This document shows, piece after piece, positions 1 through 12,047 of a stretch of DNA of 64,000 bases; position 1 is the stretch's first letter, and the number at the start of each line of letters is the position of its first letter. This DNA is from Cotesia glomerata (taxonomy: Eukaryota > Arthropoda > Insecta > Hymenoptera > Braconidae). Location of the stretch: NCBI RefSeq assembly GCF_020080835.1, contig NC_058160.1, positions 9,985,515 to 10,049,514 of the forward strand. The letters are read 5' to 3'. Under the pieces are notes generated by a model. That model was not told where the DNA came from. It saw only the letters and a program-made list of their open reading frames with translations, and did no database searches. The translations under genes were made by a program, and so were the position numbers.

Positions 1-575
1 GTTTGTAAAAGCAGTTTATAAACCTCTGGCAGTAAAAACTCATTGACATATATAGCACCTTTGAAGTTTTGATCAACACAATCTGGAAACACAATTTTAG
101 CCAAAAGGTTTTTTGACTTGCGCTTCGAACTTATAATAAAGTCACGTACACGAGAGGACTTCAAATCAACAATATAAGACTGATAGCTAGTCTTTTCTTG
201 TCTTGGTCTATTTTTATTTTGAAATTTGCGAACACTCAAGACGTCACTAGCCAAATGTGGTAACCCTAAAACATTTAAAACAGCAGACGAAATTTCAGAG
301 GGCGACAATTTATCAGCCACCAAACTTGGAACACCTGCGATTACCAACTCGGTTGTACTTCCAATTAGAGATGCAGTAGATGAAGTAGCTCTGTCTTCAA
401 GGGTAACTTGTTTGCTCAGATCTTCTAGATTATTTTGCATTATACTCATATTAGTTTTACAATCTTCTTTTAATTTTTTAATGTCTGAGTTCAACTTCGA
501 AATTGACTCAGCATTTGATTTTACATTAACCTTAACTTCCAAAAGGTCAGCCACAGTAGCAGCTTGTGAAGTTTT

Positions 576-585
<10 letters not shown>
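1..585 (-). CDS. ORF1 (gag-like) of a non-LTR retrotransposon, partial
   Basis: The minus strand is open from about position 585 to the window edge, with no stop. It starts as a lysine/asparagine-rich, coiled-coil-like segment. A block beginning ELVIAGVPSL follows, then a LSVRKFQNKNRPR segment, YIVDLKSSRVRDFI, and finally a block ending AIYVNEFLLPEVYKLL. This order matches the FP domain (named from the baculovirus 25K FP protein) that is common in ORF1 of insect LINE-type retrotransposons, where ORF1p binds RNA in the transposition particle. An in-frame Met is at 449, but the frame stays open upstream through the TC microsatellite, so the true start is uncertain. ORF2 (endonuclease and reverse transcriptase) should lie outside the window. 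That it is a LINE ORF1 is inferred from family resemblance. Confidence 0.7.

Positions 586-641
<56 letters not shown>
575..641. repeat. (GA)n microsatellite
   Basis: A near-perfect GA run lies at or just before the N-terminal part of the minus-strand retrotransposon ORF1. Read on that strand it is (TC)n, possibly part of the element's 5' leader. Confidence 0.95.
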
Positions 642-643
<2 letters not shown>

Positions 644-889
644 ACATATCACGGTATCTTGACGCTTTACGATGCGATAGCTAAAGATTTAAGGGCCTCT
701 CCCCTCGGATCTACTCACCACTCACTCTGGCAACAGTACTCACTCGTTGAACACGCTTCATGTCACAAACTACTCAACCTCACCTTCTTTAGGTTATTTC
801 ATTTCCCATCTTTCTCCCGATTCTGGTTCGAGCGCCACCATCTTGACGTCGTCGAACCTCATTTTGAATTACCACTTTAACCTCACTAA

Positions 890-3400
890 AATCGAGACAT
901 TTTAAAGCTCCCTTTTAATTTAAAGGTAGTTTTTTATTAATTTTTGGCTGACGTTTATGAAAACGTATGCATCAATAAATAATGCATGCATGGATGTATC
1001 TACGGTAAATTTATTACTCAGGAGCAGAAGTAGAATTTTATCAAGTGTGTCGGAGACGAAGAGGGAGGCCAAGAGTTATAGATACAGTTTTTTGGGTGGA
1101 ATGAGATTGCTCCCGCTCCTATCACTGAGGTTTAGTCGTAAGGTCGTACAGTGAGCGAAAGACCGAGGATTGCTTCAGAGAGAACAGGATGGAAATTCAA
1201 GAGACAAAGACGGAAAATTAAAGAGGAATTTAGCTGTCGAGTGTCGATCAAATGTGCGAAACTAGATCTGAGGATTTGTCGTCGCGTGTAGTGTTGAACC
1301 ATGGATTGTATTTATAAGCTCACTCTCTGCCGTTTAGTGTGTGCCAGACAGATAAAAGGGTGTCAGGGTGTAAGGAAATAACACGGAATTCACCACAATA
1401 TTGCTTGGCAAGACGACACGTCTTGACTATTCGTATTGTCGCTTGGATCATATAAAACCTTTTTTTATTTATCACCATTGTTATTTTCTCAATTTTTTTT
1501 TTAAAATTTAAATTTGAATCTTTTGAAGCTTCTTTTTATATTTTCCGATAAAACTAACTGGAGATGAAATTAATCTTATTAACTGATAAATAAAGTCTCG
1601 AGATTTCGTTCAAAGGCTTCGATTCGAATTGGTATTATACGTCATTAGAGGAAAGTAGCTTTAGAACCCCGACAAAGAAAAATAAAATTGGGAGCCCTAT
1701 TAACGACAGTCATTGTCGGAGGAAAAGAAAGTGAAATAAAATAACAAACAGCTTAACTACTTGCTACTTTTATTTAATCCTTATTAATGTTATTATTATA
1801 ATTTTAGTGTCTGACGGTCGACTAGGAGCTCGTCATCGATACTTTTAATAAAGCTCCTCAATAACGAAACTGCTTTCGATAAAAAAGTGCCTTAGGCTCT
1901 GCCCCTCTTGATCTTATTTTTTATACCGAATCAAATGGAAGGCGCTCAATTGTCTTATTCGCTTGACTTGTTCTCTTGGAAAATTAATCTGGGCGACGAT
2001 TAGACGAAAAGGGGGACGAATATTCAATCAATTACTTGCTTTCTGACAAATCGTTAATACTTCAGCACTTTATACTAATTAATTATCGATTTACAGCAAA
2101 AACTAACAAGGTTTTGAATCAAAATCAGGGGAACTATTTAAATTCATCGGGTATTTAACTTGAAAAGAGGAAGGTATATATAATAATGGAGCGAAAGCCA
2201 ATGAATGTTTAAGCAGTTTTATCCAATATCTAATCACAAAGTTTAGTTACAACTTTGTCTCGCCGATATTTTGACGTCCATCCACTTTGACCACACAAGA
2301 ATATTCCATCGAGCAAAGGCCAACTCTGTTAAACTAAACTAAACTTTTTATCGAATAATTTCCATAAAGTAGTAACGGTACGAATCGGGGAATAATTTAG
2401 GATGAAAATTATTTAAATTCATCGGGAAATTCTTGACGAAGCTTAAATCAAAAAAATTTATCGAGTATATTTTAGAGTATAATAGCCAGCTGTTAAAAGT
2501 TGTTTTACGTCACGCCCAGTCTTTGCTCGAGGAAAAAAACTTAAACGATCTTTCGAAAAAAAAATAAAATAAAAAAGTTTAATAGAAGTAGAACAAAAAA
2601 TGCATTAAACTTTTCTATGGAGTTATTGTATTATATATTGAGTAATGGTCAACACCAAGGCTATTGGACCGCTGAAACTTTTATTTTTCTTTCGAAAAGT
2701 ATGTCTAGAGTCTGGAGATTGACGTACATATAATACAAACCAAAGTAACCACTGAAATTTGCTTAACAGTCTTTGCAATAAAATAAAAGACACCCTAGGG
2801 GAATTTTACTTGAATCAATACTTATAAACTTTCTATACATATATATGAACATGTAAACGGGGGTATAATTTAACCACATTGTATTTTTTTTCTGTTTTGT
2901 TTGAGTTTTCTTACCGTCTATTGATTTTTTTATAGTCCTCTGCTCGTTGGTCTATCTGTCTTGTCTCGCTGTCTATCATTTCGCAATGAGGATAAAAATT
3001 TATTTTCTGTTAAAAATGTCAACCTTTTTGAGACCTTGGTAATGATATTTTTTGTGTTTTAACAGATTTTTTTATTTTTGTGTACATAGATAAAAATTAG
3101 TAGTTTTCGGCGGTTGTTTTTACTCTTCGAGGATTCTTAATCACTTTAGGAGGACGCTTTGGAACCATTGTCATTTTGGGGAATAGCTATCCTGACGATC
3201 GTTAATCGGGTCAATTCCCCAGGGAGTTACTAATTTAACGTTTGCAGTGATAGTAGCCCAGTAGATGTGTCTATATGTTTTATCTATGTGAGGGTTATCG
3301 TATTAGGTTTAATGAAAGAGGGTCAGGTTGGGTCAAAATGAAGGCGACCACTAAATATGTACAACTAATTATTCAAATAATTTATCACTATTACAGATTT
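890..3400. other. Gene-free AT-rich stretch
   Basis: I see no coding potential, splice-supported exon or clear transposon end here. Short open frames are AT-rich and lack recognisable protein character. Confidence 0.5.
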
Positions 3401-3418
3401 AATTATTTATCTGAAATT

Positions 3419-3419
3419 A

Positions 3420-3471
<52 letters not shown>

Positions 3472-3472
3472 C
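3419..3472. repeat. (ATT)n microsatellite
   Basis: Trinucleotide run. It generates an apparent poly-isoleucine open frame that is not a gene. Confidence 0.95.
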
Positions 3473-3545
3473 ATTATTATTACACGGAGAAAAAAATTTA
3501 GCTACAGGAACTCTATAATATATAGTTAGTAGTAAAAAGTTTCAG

Positions 3546-4314
3546 TACACTGAGAAAAAAAAATTAGAAAAACAGTAGACCCTGAAGGCCATCCGTGCAA
3601 CTTCCTGCTAATTCCATACCTAGGTGCATAAAACTGCACTAATGACGTTTTTGAGCTCTTTGAGCTCAAAAATACAATTTATGTGTTAATTATTTTGAGC
3701 TCTTCGAGCTTAAAAGTCTGATAGAAGTATCATAGAACAATATTTTTTAAATTTTCAAACCGCACTAACTTTTAAATGAATCAACCGATTTTCACGCGGT
3801 TGGCAATATTTGACGCAATTTTTTTTAGTTTCATGACGAATCTTCAAGTTTGAATTGATAAAACTAGGAAATTTGGAGTAATTACAAAAAAACACTTTTT
3901 TTGGTTTTCTTTCGTTCATGATATTTCTTGAACGAATTAACCAATTTTGACCGGCTTGACGGCGATCGACGTAATTTTTTCATGCTAATAGCTGATTAGT
4001 TTTTGAAATCGATCAGTGCAGCCGTTTAAAAGTTATTCCAAAAAATGTCGGAGATATGTTAAAAAAACTTGTTTCCAAATATTTTATCGAGGATATCTCT
4101 CGAACCAATCAACCGATTTCCACGTTTTTGGCGGTGATCGACGCGGTTTTTTAAGTTCTGAAATTATTCTATGTCATCAAAAACTATCCGAGAAGAAATG
4201 ACGAAGTTATGTCAAAAAAACACTTATTTCGGTTTTCTTTCGTTCACGATATTTCTCGAACGAATCAACCAATTTTGACCGGATTAGCGACGATCGGCAT
4301 GGTTTTTCAAGCTT
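3546..4314 (-). mobile_element. 'ACTTCCCG' repeat family, copy 1 (truncated)
   Basis: Begins 'acactgagaaaaaaaaatta' and runs through a block with GAGCTC-type palindromes and the motif 'aaccgattttcacgcggttg'. It closely matches 37.51-38.33 kb in the same orientation and 9.05-9.45 and 12.06-12.73 kb in the opposite one. It is cut at 4314 by another repeat. No coding capacity is seen. The class is not established; full copies start and end with inverted 'aacttcccgctaa' sequences. Confidence 0.75.
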
Positions 4315-5560
4315 AAGTTCATATCTATCGAGATAATCTTATTAGTAACTTATAAACTCTATTAAGTCAGTCGTTTTAGCACTAAAAACTTTATTTTTCT
4401 GAAAACATAAACAATTTTTTCTTGCATATTCTATAAACTCAGAGTAAGAAGGTCCTTTCCAATTCCTATCTCAATACCTTCCTCCCAATTATCCTGTTAC
4501 GTGAATATGGAACGCTTTACGTAATAATTACCGTAACTCCCATTCTTTCCAGCTTCAGAGCATTATTTAATTTTAAAAATGTGGAACGTAAGATGGACGA
4601 TGTGGCTTAATGTATATAGAATAAGCAAAAAGGAAATTTGGTATAGACCGGGTAACTCAAATGGTAAAGTAGCTGACATGTCTTAGGAAGGTTCTGGGTG
4701 CGAATCCCAGTCCGAGCTATCCAAATTTTTTCTTGTATATTCTATAAGCTCTTATTAAGAAGGTTCTTTCCAATTCTTTCTCAATCCTTTCCTCTCAACT
4801 ATCCTGTTACGTGAATGTGGAACGCTTAACGTTATAATTACCGTAACTTTTATTCTTTCCCGCTTCACAGCATTATCTTATTTTTAAAATTAATTTTAAA
4901 AATGTGGAACGCCTCACGATTTTGCGTGGGAGAATAGCTGACATGTCTTCAGAAGGTTCTGGGTTCGAGTCCCAGTCCGAGCTATCCGAATTTTTTCTCG
5001 CATATTCTATGAACTTAGGTTAAGAAGGTCTTTTCCAATTCCTGTCTCAATCCCTTCCTCCCAATTATCCTGTTACGTGAATATGGAATGCTTCACGTAA
5101 TAATTATCTTAATTCCTCTTCTTTCCCGCTTTACAGCATTATTTAATCTTAATTTATAGATTTATACCAATTTAATAGTCTAGACCTTACAGAAAGGCGC
5201 TCTACTCTCCCAAATGGAAATATGAACAAGATTAGTTGTAGATAACTTACCGATAGAGATTTCATTTTAACCCGTCAGAACTCACGTGAATTTTAGTGTC
5301 TCACTTGCACTACAGCGCCGCTCTATAAGTCGGATGTTGTTGTGTGAGCAAAATGCTTATAACGTGAGTGCTGACGGGTTAAAAATCATTAAATTGAAAA
5401 TCATTTACCCATGTCAAAATATGAAGAAAATATCTAAAATTCAAGATATTTTGAGAGAATTCTTCATATTTTCGGAAATATAAAGTTTTTAGTGCAAAAA
5501 TGACTGACTTAATAGAGTTTATAAGTAAACTAATAAGATTATCTCGATGTATATGAACTT
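4315..5560. mobile_element. Terminal-inverted-repeat element carrying tandem tRNA-like SINE units
   Basis: Left end (about 4315-4400) and right end (about 5476-5560) are inverted copies of each other, starting 'aagttcatat' and including 'atcgagataatcttattagt'. Between them are about three direct repeats of a body ('tcctttccaattcctatctc...cctgttacgtgaat', near 4450, 4768 and 5035). tRNA-like segments with a well formed T-arm (CTGGG, 7-nt loop, CCCAG) lie near 4655-4722 and 4925-4990. The T-arm and the D-arm-like 'taactcaaatggtaaag' suggest tRNA-derived SINEs amplified in tandem. Confidence 0.6.
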
Positions 5561-5814
5561 TATCTAAAACCGAAAGAAACCTTTTGTAGAAAATTTAATT
5601 TCCTACAAGCCTGTTTTGATGATTTTTTGCCCAAATTTAAAAACTGTGACAAATATTTTAAAAAACTATCATTTTATCGAAAAATGAACTTCAATTGACC
5701 GGAGGCACGTGTTCTTTTTGTTTAAAATCGAAAAGCAAAATTTTTCGCATAGTTTTTGGTCAAAAGGAAGGATTTTTTTGGGCGTCAGAAAAAATTTAAA
5801 TTTTAACGACCACC

Positions 5815-5815
<1 letters not shown>

Positions 5816-5880
<65 letters not shown>
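5816..5880. repeat. (TA)n microsatellite
   Basis: Perfect TA run ending immediately before the terminal inverted repeat of the next element. Confidence 0.95.
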
Positions 5881-5884
<4 letters not shown>

Positions 5885-5885
5885 G

Positions 5886-7527
5886 TAGAGTGGTCCAAAA
5901 AAAAAAAGTTTTTTGCCTATCATCTTAAAAGCTTCTCTAAGGTATAAAAAAAATTCCCTTCAAAGCGCAGCTTGATATCTCAATTCTTCATGAAGCTCAA
6001 TGAATTTTTATTTTCCCATTTAAATAACACGTAAAAAAATTTTATTTACGTTTTTATCCGGCAATAATACGAAAAAAAATTTTTTTGTATTTTTCGTCAA
6101 TTATTCTTGTAGGAAATTTAATTCTCTACAAAAAAGTACTGAGGTAGTTTCTTCGTAATCTTAACGAGTAAAAAGTTATTGAGCTTTAAATACTTGCACA
6201 AAAAAAATTTGAACGAAGATAGTTTCAAAGCAACTTTTCGAAAACTTTTCGGTAACTGCATGTATTTATTTCAAAATTTATCAAACTAGACTGTTTCTAA
6301 TATAATTAACACATGTCTTTTGGTGAAGTATTAACTGTGAATGATGAATAATTTCTCTCATTACAATTTGGATATTTTTTCCTATGAGCAGTGATTTATT
6401 AAAATTGAACTTGAATTTCATTACGGAATCTGAATCAAGAGCAAGCTAGTACTTCCGGATGTATACCGAATTTAATTTTTTTATTTAAGAAGATGTAGGA
6501 CAGGTAGAACAGGTGAATATTTAAATTTTGAACATGATGCTGGGACGCTTTTTGACCGAATGAAAAATCACGAAACTTTGCAGGAGTACGTAAATAGAAG
6601 TCCTTCGTGAATTGATTCTTTTATTTTTAAATTTAATCATTGAAAAAAAAAAATGATAAATAAACAGGTAGAGTTAGTGCGGAAAACTGCCTTATCTCAG
6701 GAGTCATCACATATTTAAGTAAATAAGCTTGACTATAAAAAAATTGCTAATAAACATACAACCAATATAATCTTTGAGACTGATTTAATTTTTGGTTATT
6801 TCTTATTTTAGTTTATATGACTTATAAGACATAATTATTAAAATGCAGCTAGGTTGAGGTAAAAAACTAATTGTCAACAAAAAATTTAATTTACTATATA
6901 TCTTCATGTAGGCCGCAAGAGAGTGCTAAAAGTAAATTATCTAGTTTAATTTTTTTAAGCAGTGGTTAGAGTATTTACAAAGTCTGGTAATCTCCTTCGG
7001 TGCATTTAACATGTGGTTCAAATAAACAAACCGATATATTGAATTGTCATTTGTTATCACTGGTCCAGACTGAATGACCGATATCAGACTGTATACTATG
7101 TTTTTAAGAAAAAAATATAAATTACTTAATCAAATACTTTAAAACAGAAAATGTGATACAACATGGATTCTAAAATCATATCTGATTAAATTTTCTTTTA
7201 TTGCGAGTATTTAAAGCTTAATAACTTTTTACTTGTTAGGATTACGAAAAAACTACCTTAGTACTTTTTTATAGAGAATTAAATTTCCTACAAGAATAAT
7301 TGACGAAAAATACAAAAAAAAATTTTTTTCGTAGTTTTACCGGATGAAAACGTAAATAAAATTTTTTGATGTGTTATTTAAATGGGAAAATAAAAATTCA
7401 TTGAGCTTCATGAACAATTGAGATATCAAGCTGCGCTTTGGAGAGAATTTTTTTTATACCTTAGAGAAGTTTTTGAAACAGCAGCACTTGAAAAAAAAAA
7501 TAAAAATGTTTTTTTTGGACCACTCTA
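5886..7527. mobile_element. Large-arm TIR element (TAGAGTGGTCC ends)
   Basis: The arms 5886-~6210 and ~7198-7527 are inverted copies of each other over about 320 bp, with terminal TAGAGTGGTCC / GGACCACTCTA. No transposase frame is present. The middle (about 6975-7095) contains a fragment resembling, in reverse orientation, part of the solo LTR at 47.67-48.79 kb. Non-autonomous element, class inferred only from structure. Confidence 0.7.
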
Positions 7528-7530
7528 ATA

Positions 7531-7976
7531 CAGAGTGTCCCAGAAGTAACGGACGCCATTGTAGCATCTGATAAACAAAATAATTCTGAGACGAAAAGAC
7601 CTAAGCCATTTTTTAATCAGACGCATAGATAATTAATTATTAATTAAAATAACGTCCTTTTATGCGTTAGAAAGAGAGCACTAGTGTCAAGTCAAGTGCG
7701 TTCCAACGAAGATGCTTGCACGTGTGAATGTGTAAGTAAATATGTGTGACTACGTTAGCTATAGAAACTAGTTAGTCATACAGTTAGTTGTGTCTTTGTT
7801 TGGCACATATTTTACTGGACACTGGCGCTCTCTCTCTAACAAATAAAAAGACGTTATTTTTAATTAATAATTAATTATCTATGCGGTTAATTGAAAAATG
7901 GCTAAGGACTTTTCGTCTCAGAATTATTTTTTTCATCAGATGCTACAATGGCGTCCGTGACTTTTGGGACACCCTA
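7531..7976. mobile_element. MITE with CAGRGTGTCCC termini and TA target site, copy 1
   Basis: Flanked by TA. Ends are CAGAGTGTCCCAGAAGTAAC and the inverse of CAGGGTGTCCCAAAAGTCAC, with palindromic subterminal sequence ('taattaattattaatta') and no coding capacity. Nearly the same element lies at 23942-24380, and a 5'-truncated one at 56914-57207. The TA target and CAGGGTGTCCC ends fit a Tc1/mariner-type non-autonomous element. Confidence 0.75.
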
Positions 7977-8220
7977 TATATATATATATATATATATACT
8001 AGCCATTTCCCGCCCGCTTCGCTGGGCGAATTAACATAGAAAATAAATAAAATTTTATGTTTCATTATTATTTTTAACTTCCCGCTAAGAAAATTGAAAA
8101 TTTTTTAAAATCGGGAAGTTTTTGTTTCTACCCCGTTTTTCGAAAATCGAGTTTTCATCAGATCTTGACGTTTTGAGGTCCTAGGAAGCTTCCCTGACTT
8201 TTGCCGCGATGGTGTCTGTC

Positions 8221-8224
<4 letters not shown>

Positions 8225-8313
<89 letters not shown>
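8225..8313. repeat. (TG)n microsatellite
   Basis: Part of the 'ACTTCCCG' repeat. The equivalent CA/TG tract is present in every full copy (31008-31121, 44939-45006), so the microsatellite travels with the element. Confidence 0.95.
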
Positions 8314-8316
<3 letters not shown>

Positions 8317-8466
8317 CCTCTCATAACTTTTGAACGGCTTGATCTATTCGATCGCGGTTGGTGCCATTCAAAAGAGTTCGACTAAACTTAGATTTTGAAT
8401 ACAACTTGGACCGATAGATTTTGAGAAATCTTGAAAAAACTGCGAAAAAAAATTTTTTTTAATGTG

Positions 8467-9010
8467 AGAGGTTGGCAATGGCCTGGTCGGCTCGGTGCTC
8501 GCTTTTCGAAAGAGTGGGACCCGGGTTCGATCCCAGCACGCACCAATATTTTTCAGTGATTATCATTAAAAACATGTGCGTTACGTTACGTTGCCAGCCT
8601 CTGAAAGTGGCAGAGATAGCCGGGCGGCACACGTCTGACTTGGGCGATCACACATTTTAAGCAACAACTTGAATGGGTGACCACTCTCGTCAGCGTTGGC
8701 TAGCGCGAGGGATCTCTGCACACTAGGAGAGGGGCCTAATGCTCCAGTGGTCAATAAAGAAGAGTTTCTTATCAATCACTGTAGACTTAACCCAGCTCCG
8801 ACTGTACTAACATGGGTTTTCTCTGTGGTTTTCCCATGTTACTGTTCCAATAGCCGAGTGGTGAGGATCAGGGCAAATGCGGTACAGAAGGCACAAGTCG
8901 GTCCACAGCCGCAATGATAAGGCAGAGTTAACTAAGCAGAATGATAAGGCTTAGGGTGTAAAAGGGCGTTATTACGCCTGTACACTAGAAATCCGTATAT
9001 AAATAAATAA
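8467..9010 (+). mobile_element. tRNA-related SINE, long copy with target-site duplication
   Basis: The head contains an A-box-like 'tggcctggtcggctcggtg' and a B-box 'gggttcgatccc' inside a CCGGG/CCCAG T-arm. The body includes 'cttgaatgggtgacca', reminiscent of the 5S rRNA internal promoter region, and the tail is TAAATAAATAAA. A 16-bp near-perfect duplication ('aattttttt..aatgtg', 8451-8466 and 9011-9026) flanks it, as expected for LINE-mediated insertion. A shorter relative is at 11495. Not a functional tRNA gene: no convincing acceptor stem closes. Confidence 0.75.
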
Positions 9011-10089
9011 AATTTTTTTAAATGTGGTTTTTTTTAATAACTTTTAAACGATCAATTCCAAAAACTAATCAGCTCTTAACATAAAAAAAACCACGTCGAT
9101 CGCCACCAAGCCGGTCAAAATCGGTTGATTCGTTCGTGAGTTATCGTTGACGAAAGAAATCGAAAAAAAGTGTTTTTTTCGAATTACACCGAAATTCCTT
9201 GTTTGATCAATTAAAACTTAAAGGTTCTTCATGAGGCCTGAAAAACTGCATCTAATGCCACCAACCATGTGAAAATCGGTTTATTCATTCAAAAGTTATT
9301 GCAGTTTTAAAATTTAAGAAATAGTGTTTTATTAAACTTTTACCAGATAGTAAAAGTTCGGTAGTAAGTGCAATTTTGAGCGTTTAAATACGAAATTAGC
9401 GGGAAGTTTCAGGGATGGCCTTTAGGGTCAACCATTTTTCTAATTTTTTTTTTTTATTTTTGTATGAACATAAATATGCCCCGTGGATAGAACTGCAAGC
9501 ATCGATATTGTTTAGACTTGCACAAATTCCAAATTCCATTGAATTAGCTTGTATCTTTCACCCATGTGATTTTTCTAGCTAATTTTCATTGTAACTTTCA
9601 ATGTGGAATCATTATAATATTTCTGTGGCTTTCTTCCAAAAATTGATAATAATTGACACGAAGAAAAAAATTTGAAATGAGCATTGAAAGTTTTAGTTAG
9701 AGTCATTGCAAGTCTCATATGTGAAGATGAAATTTGTCTAGGTTCAAGTGCGACGAATTTTCTGTTAACTAAAATTTTCTCAGTGACATCAATTTTTATA
9801 GAAAATTAATTGTTCATGTTTTTTTATAAATTCTATTGAAATAAGTAACTAAATTTCTTTTCCACATCTCAAGTGCTTGGAAAATGCATTCATTTTAATC
9901 TGTTACATTTCCGCGATCCCGCAATAAAATAATTCATCGGTTATGTGATCTGCAAAAGTAAAATGAATGTATAATTCTTAGTCCATTGATTGGATAGCTA
10001 CATGTAAAGTTAAGCTTTGGAAACCTCTCAATGACTTTTTCTCCGCTACCGAAGAGACGATTGTTGAAAGGAATACACGAATATCCCCA

Positions 10090-10800
10090 CATACACGAAA
10101 ATCCCCACCAAATTTGGAGTCTATAGAAGTTACAGGTTGGAAATTAAAATTTTAGATTTTAACACCCACCCCCGCAATTCTTGTCGGAAGTAGACTTTAT
10201 TGAAATCCATTTTGAGATAATCTTTACATGAATAATAAAATTCCTACCATATTTAGAATTTTTAGAAGCTATATTTCGAAATAAAAATTTTTTATTGTTA
10301 ACACCCACCCCCGCGAACCTTATTGGAGGTGATTCATTGTAAAATCCGCTCTTAGATCATTTTTATATTACATATAGAAGACTCTCACTAAATTTGGAGT
10401 CTATAGGAGCTATAGCTTGGAAATTAAAAATTTTCATTGTTAACGCCCCCGCAATCGTCTTTGGGGTGGATATCGTAAAATTTGTTCATAAATCATTTTT
10501 ACATCACTTATAGAAAATTCCTACAAAATTTGGAGCTTTTAGGGGCTTTAGCTGGAAAATGAAAAATTTTAATTGTTAATACCCACCCCCGAAACCCCCT
10601 GTGGGATGAGCTATCGTGAAAATCGTTCATAGACTATTTCTACATCTCTGACAGAAAAGTTCTACCAAATTTAAAGTATATAGGAACTATAGTTTAAAAA
10701 CGGGAATTGTTCATTGTTAACGCCCCCGCAATCCTCTTTGGGGGATGAATTTCTTAAAATCCGGTCTTAGCTGACCTCTACATAGCAAAAGTAATATTCC
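10090..10800. repeat. Diverged tandem repeat, period about 130-150 bp
   Basis: About five units, each containing 'accaaatttggagtctata', 'gctatagcttggaaattaaa' and 'ttgttaacacccacccccgc' variants. No protein is encoded. They lie inside the presumed Helitron. Confidence 0.75.
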
Positions 10801-11442
10801 TACCAAGTTTCACATTTCTAAGTCCTATGGTTCCCGAGATTTCATGATGAGTGACTCGATAGATGGGAATCCTTCGATTACCATCGAAATTTTTAATTTT
10901 TTAGCGGAATTTTTAAAAATTTTCTTACCTACAAAACTTTCTCCTGACAATTCTGAAGATAACGAAAAAAAAAAATAGCCCAATCAGTCCAGCCGTTCTC
11001 AAGTAATTAAAAAAAATTTAATAAAATTTCTAATCTAAAAATAAAAATATTTATTTAATGCTGTAAGGTGGACGGCGGAGTTCATAAGAAAATTTGTTTT
11101 TCATCAGTTATTCCATTGGGTATAAGGGGGAGTAGGTGGGTGGGTGCGTGGGAGTGTGTGAGTAGATTCTTAGCTGAATGTAAAAGAACATAATCCGTTT
11201 AATATACTCCGTTGAAATCCATGAAAACAAAAGAATCAAGAGAAAATGCTTGTCTTTTGTTTTTATTAGCGGGATAAATGTTCATAAAAGTAAAACAGCA
11301 ATAAAAAAATGAAGGAACGTTGGAATTCGAAAAATAAATAGCCATAAACCATCTAGGAAAAATTTCGCATCGAATGGTCGCAGTTTCATGTCGATACAAT
11401 CAGTGGTTTAGGCGTGATTGAGCCTCAAACGAAGACCATTTT

Positions 11443-11443
11443 C

Positions 11444-11494
<51 letters not shown>
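11443..11494. repeat. (TA)n microsatellite
   Basis: Perfect TA run immediately before a SINE head. Confidence 0.95.
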
Positions 11495-11497
<3 letters not shown>

Positions 11498-11790
11498 TTG
11501 GCAATAGCCTAATCGGCTCGGTACCTGCATTTCGAAAGAGTGGGACCAGGGTTCGATTCCGGCGTGCACCAATATTTTTCAATGATTATAAACTAAGAAT
11601 ATGTGCGTTTCATTGCCAGCCTCTGTACCGGTCGGGTTTTCTGTGGTTTTCCCATATAGTTATGGAGTTAAAATGTCATTATAGAAGTACCTCCATACTA
11701 TTTAAGACCGTAATGCAAATGCAGGTACTGATTATAACGCGTAAGTCGGCCACAGTCGCAGCACATGTGTGTCGGGCATGAAAGAAAAAA
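11495..11790 (+). mobile_element. tRNA-related SINE, short copy
   Basis: Head 'ggttggcaatagcctaatcg' with B-box 'gggttcgattcc' matches the SINE at 8467. The body retains 'gcctctgtaccggtcgggtt' and the 'ttttctgtggttttcccat' segment. It is inserted at the end of a TA microsatellite. Confidence 0.7.
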
Positions 11791-11943
11791 TCCCGACATG
11801 CAGGGGGTGGGGACGAAAAAGTGGTTGAGAGTTATAATGACGGGGTTGAGAGATTATATTGCGGAGAAAAAAGTGGAGAGACAATAATTCCACACCCTCC
11901 CTTGTAAAACACTCTACAGTGATACAAGTAAAACCATCCTCCT

Positions 11944-12047
<104 letters not shown>

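Larger units (their letters stand above)
8076..9455 (+). mobile_element. 'ACTTCCCG' repeat family, copy 2 (full length, interrupted)
   Basis: Starts 'taacttcccgctaagaaaat' and closes with 'attagcgggaagtttcaggg' plus a T-rich tail, so the ends are inverted. Internally it holds a TG microsatellite (8225-8313), then the 'cttttgaacggcttgatc' block, and is interrupted at 8467-9010 by a SINE. No protein is encoded. Confidence 0.7.
7999..11000 (-). mobile_element. Helitron-like element, second family (interrupted)
   Basis: On the minus strand the 3' end reads a GC hairpin (GCCCAGCGAAGCGGGC), about 9 nt, then CTAG followed by host T, the diagnostic Helitron terminus. Sequence beyond the inserted repeat (about 9500-9790) matches the palindrome arms at 38.77-38.92 and 43.66-43.86 kb. 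Diverged tandem units follow (10.1-10.8 kb). The 5' (TC) end is not certain, so the right boundary is approximate. Confidence 0.5.

Noticed and set aside
4655..4722. tRNA gene
   Set aside because: T-arm and D-arm look tRNA-like, but the acceptor stem pairs imperfectly and the unit is repeated in tandem with SINE bodies, so it is called a SINE part.
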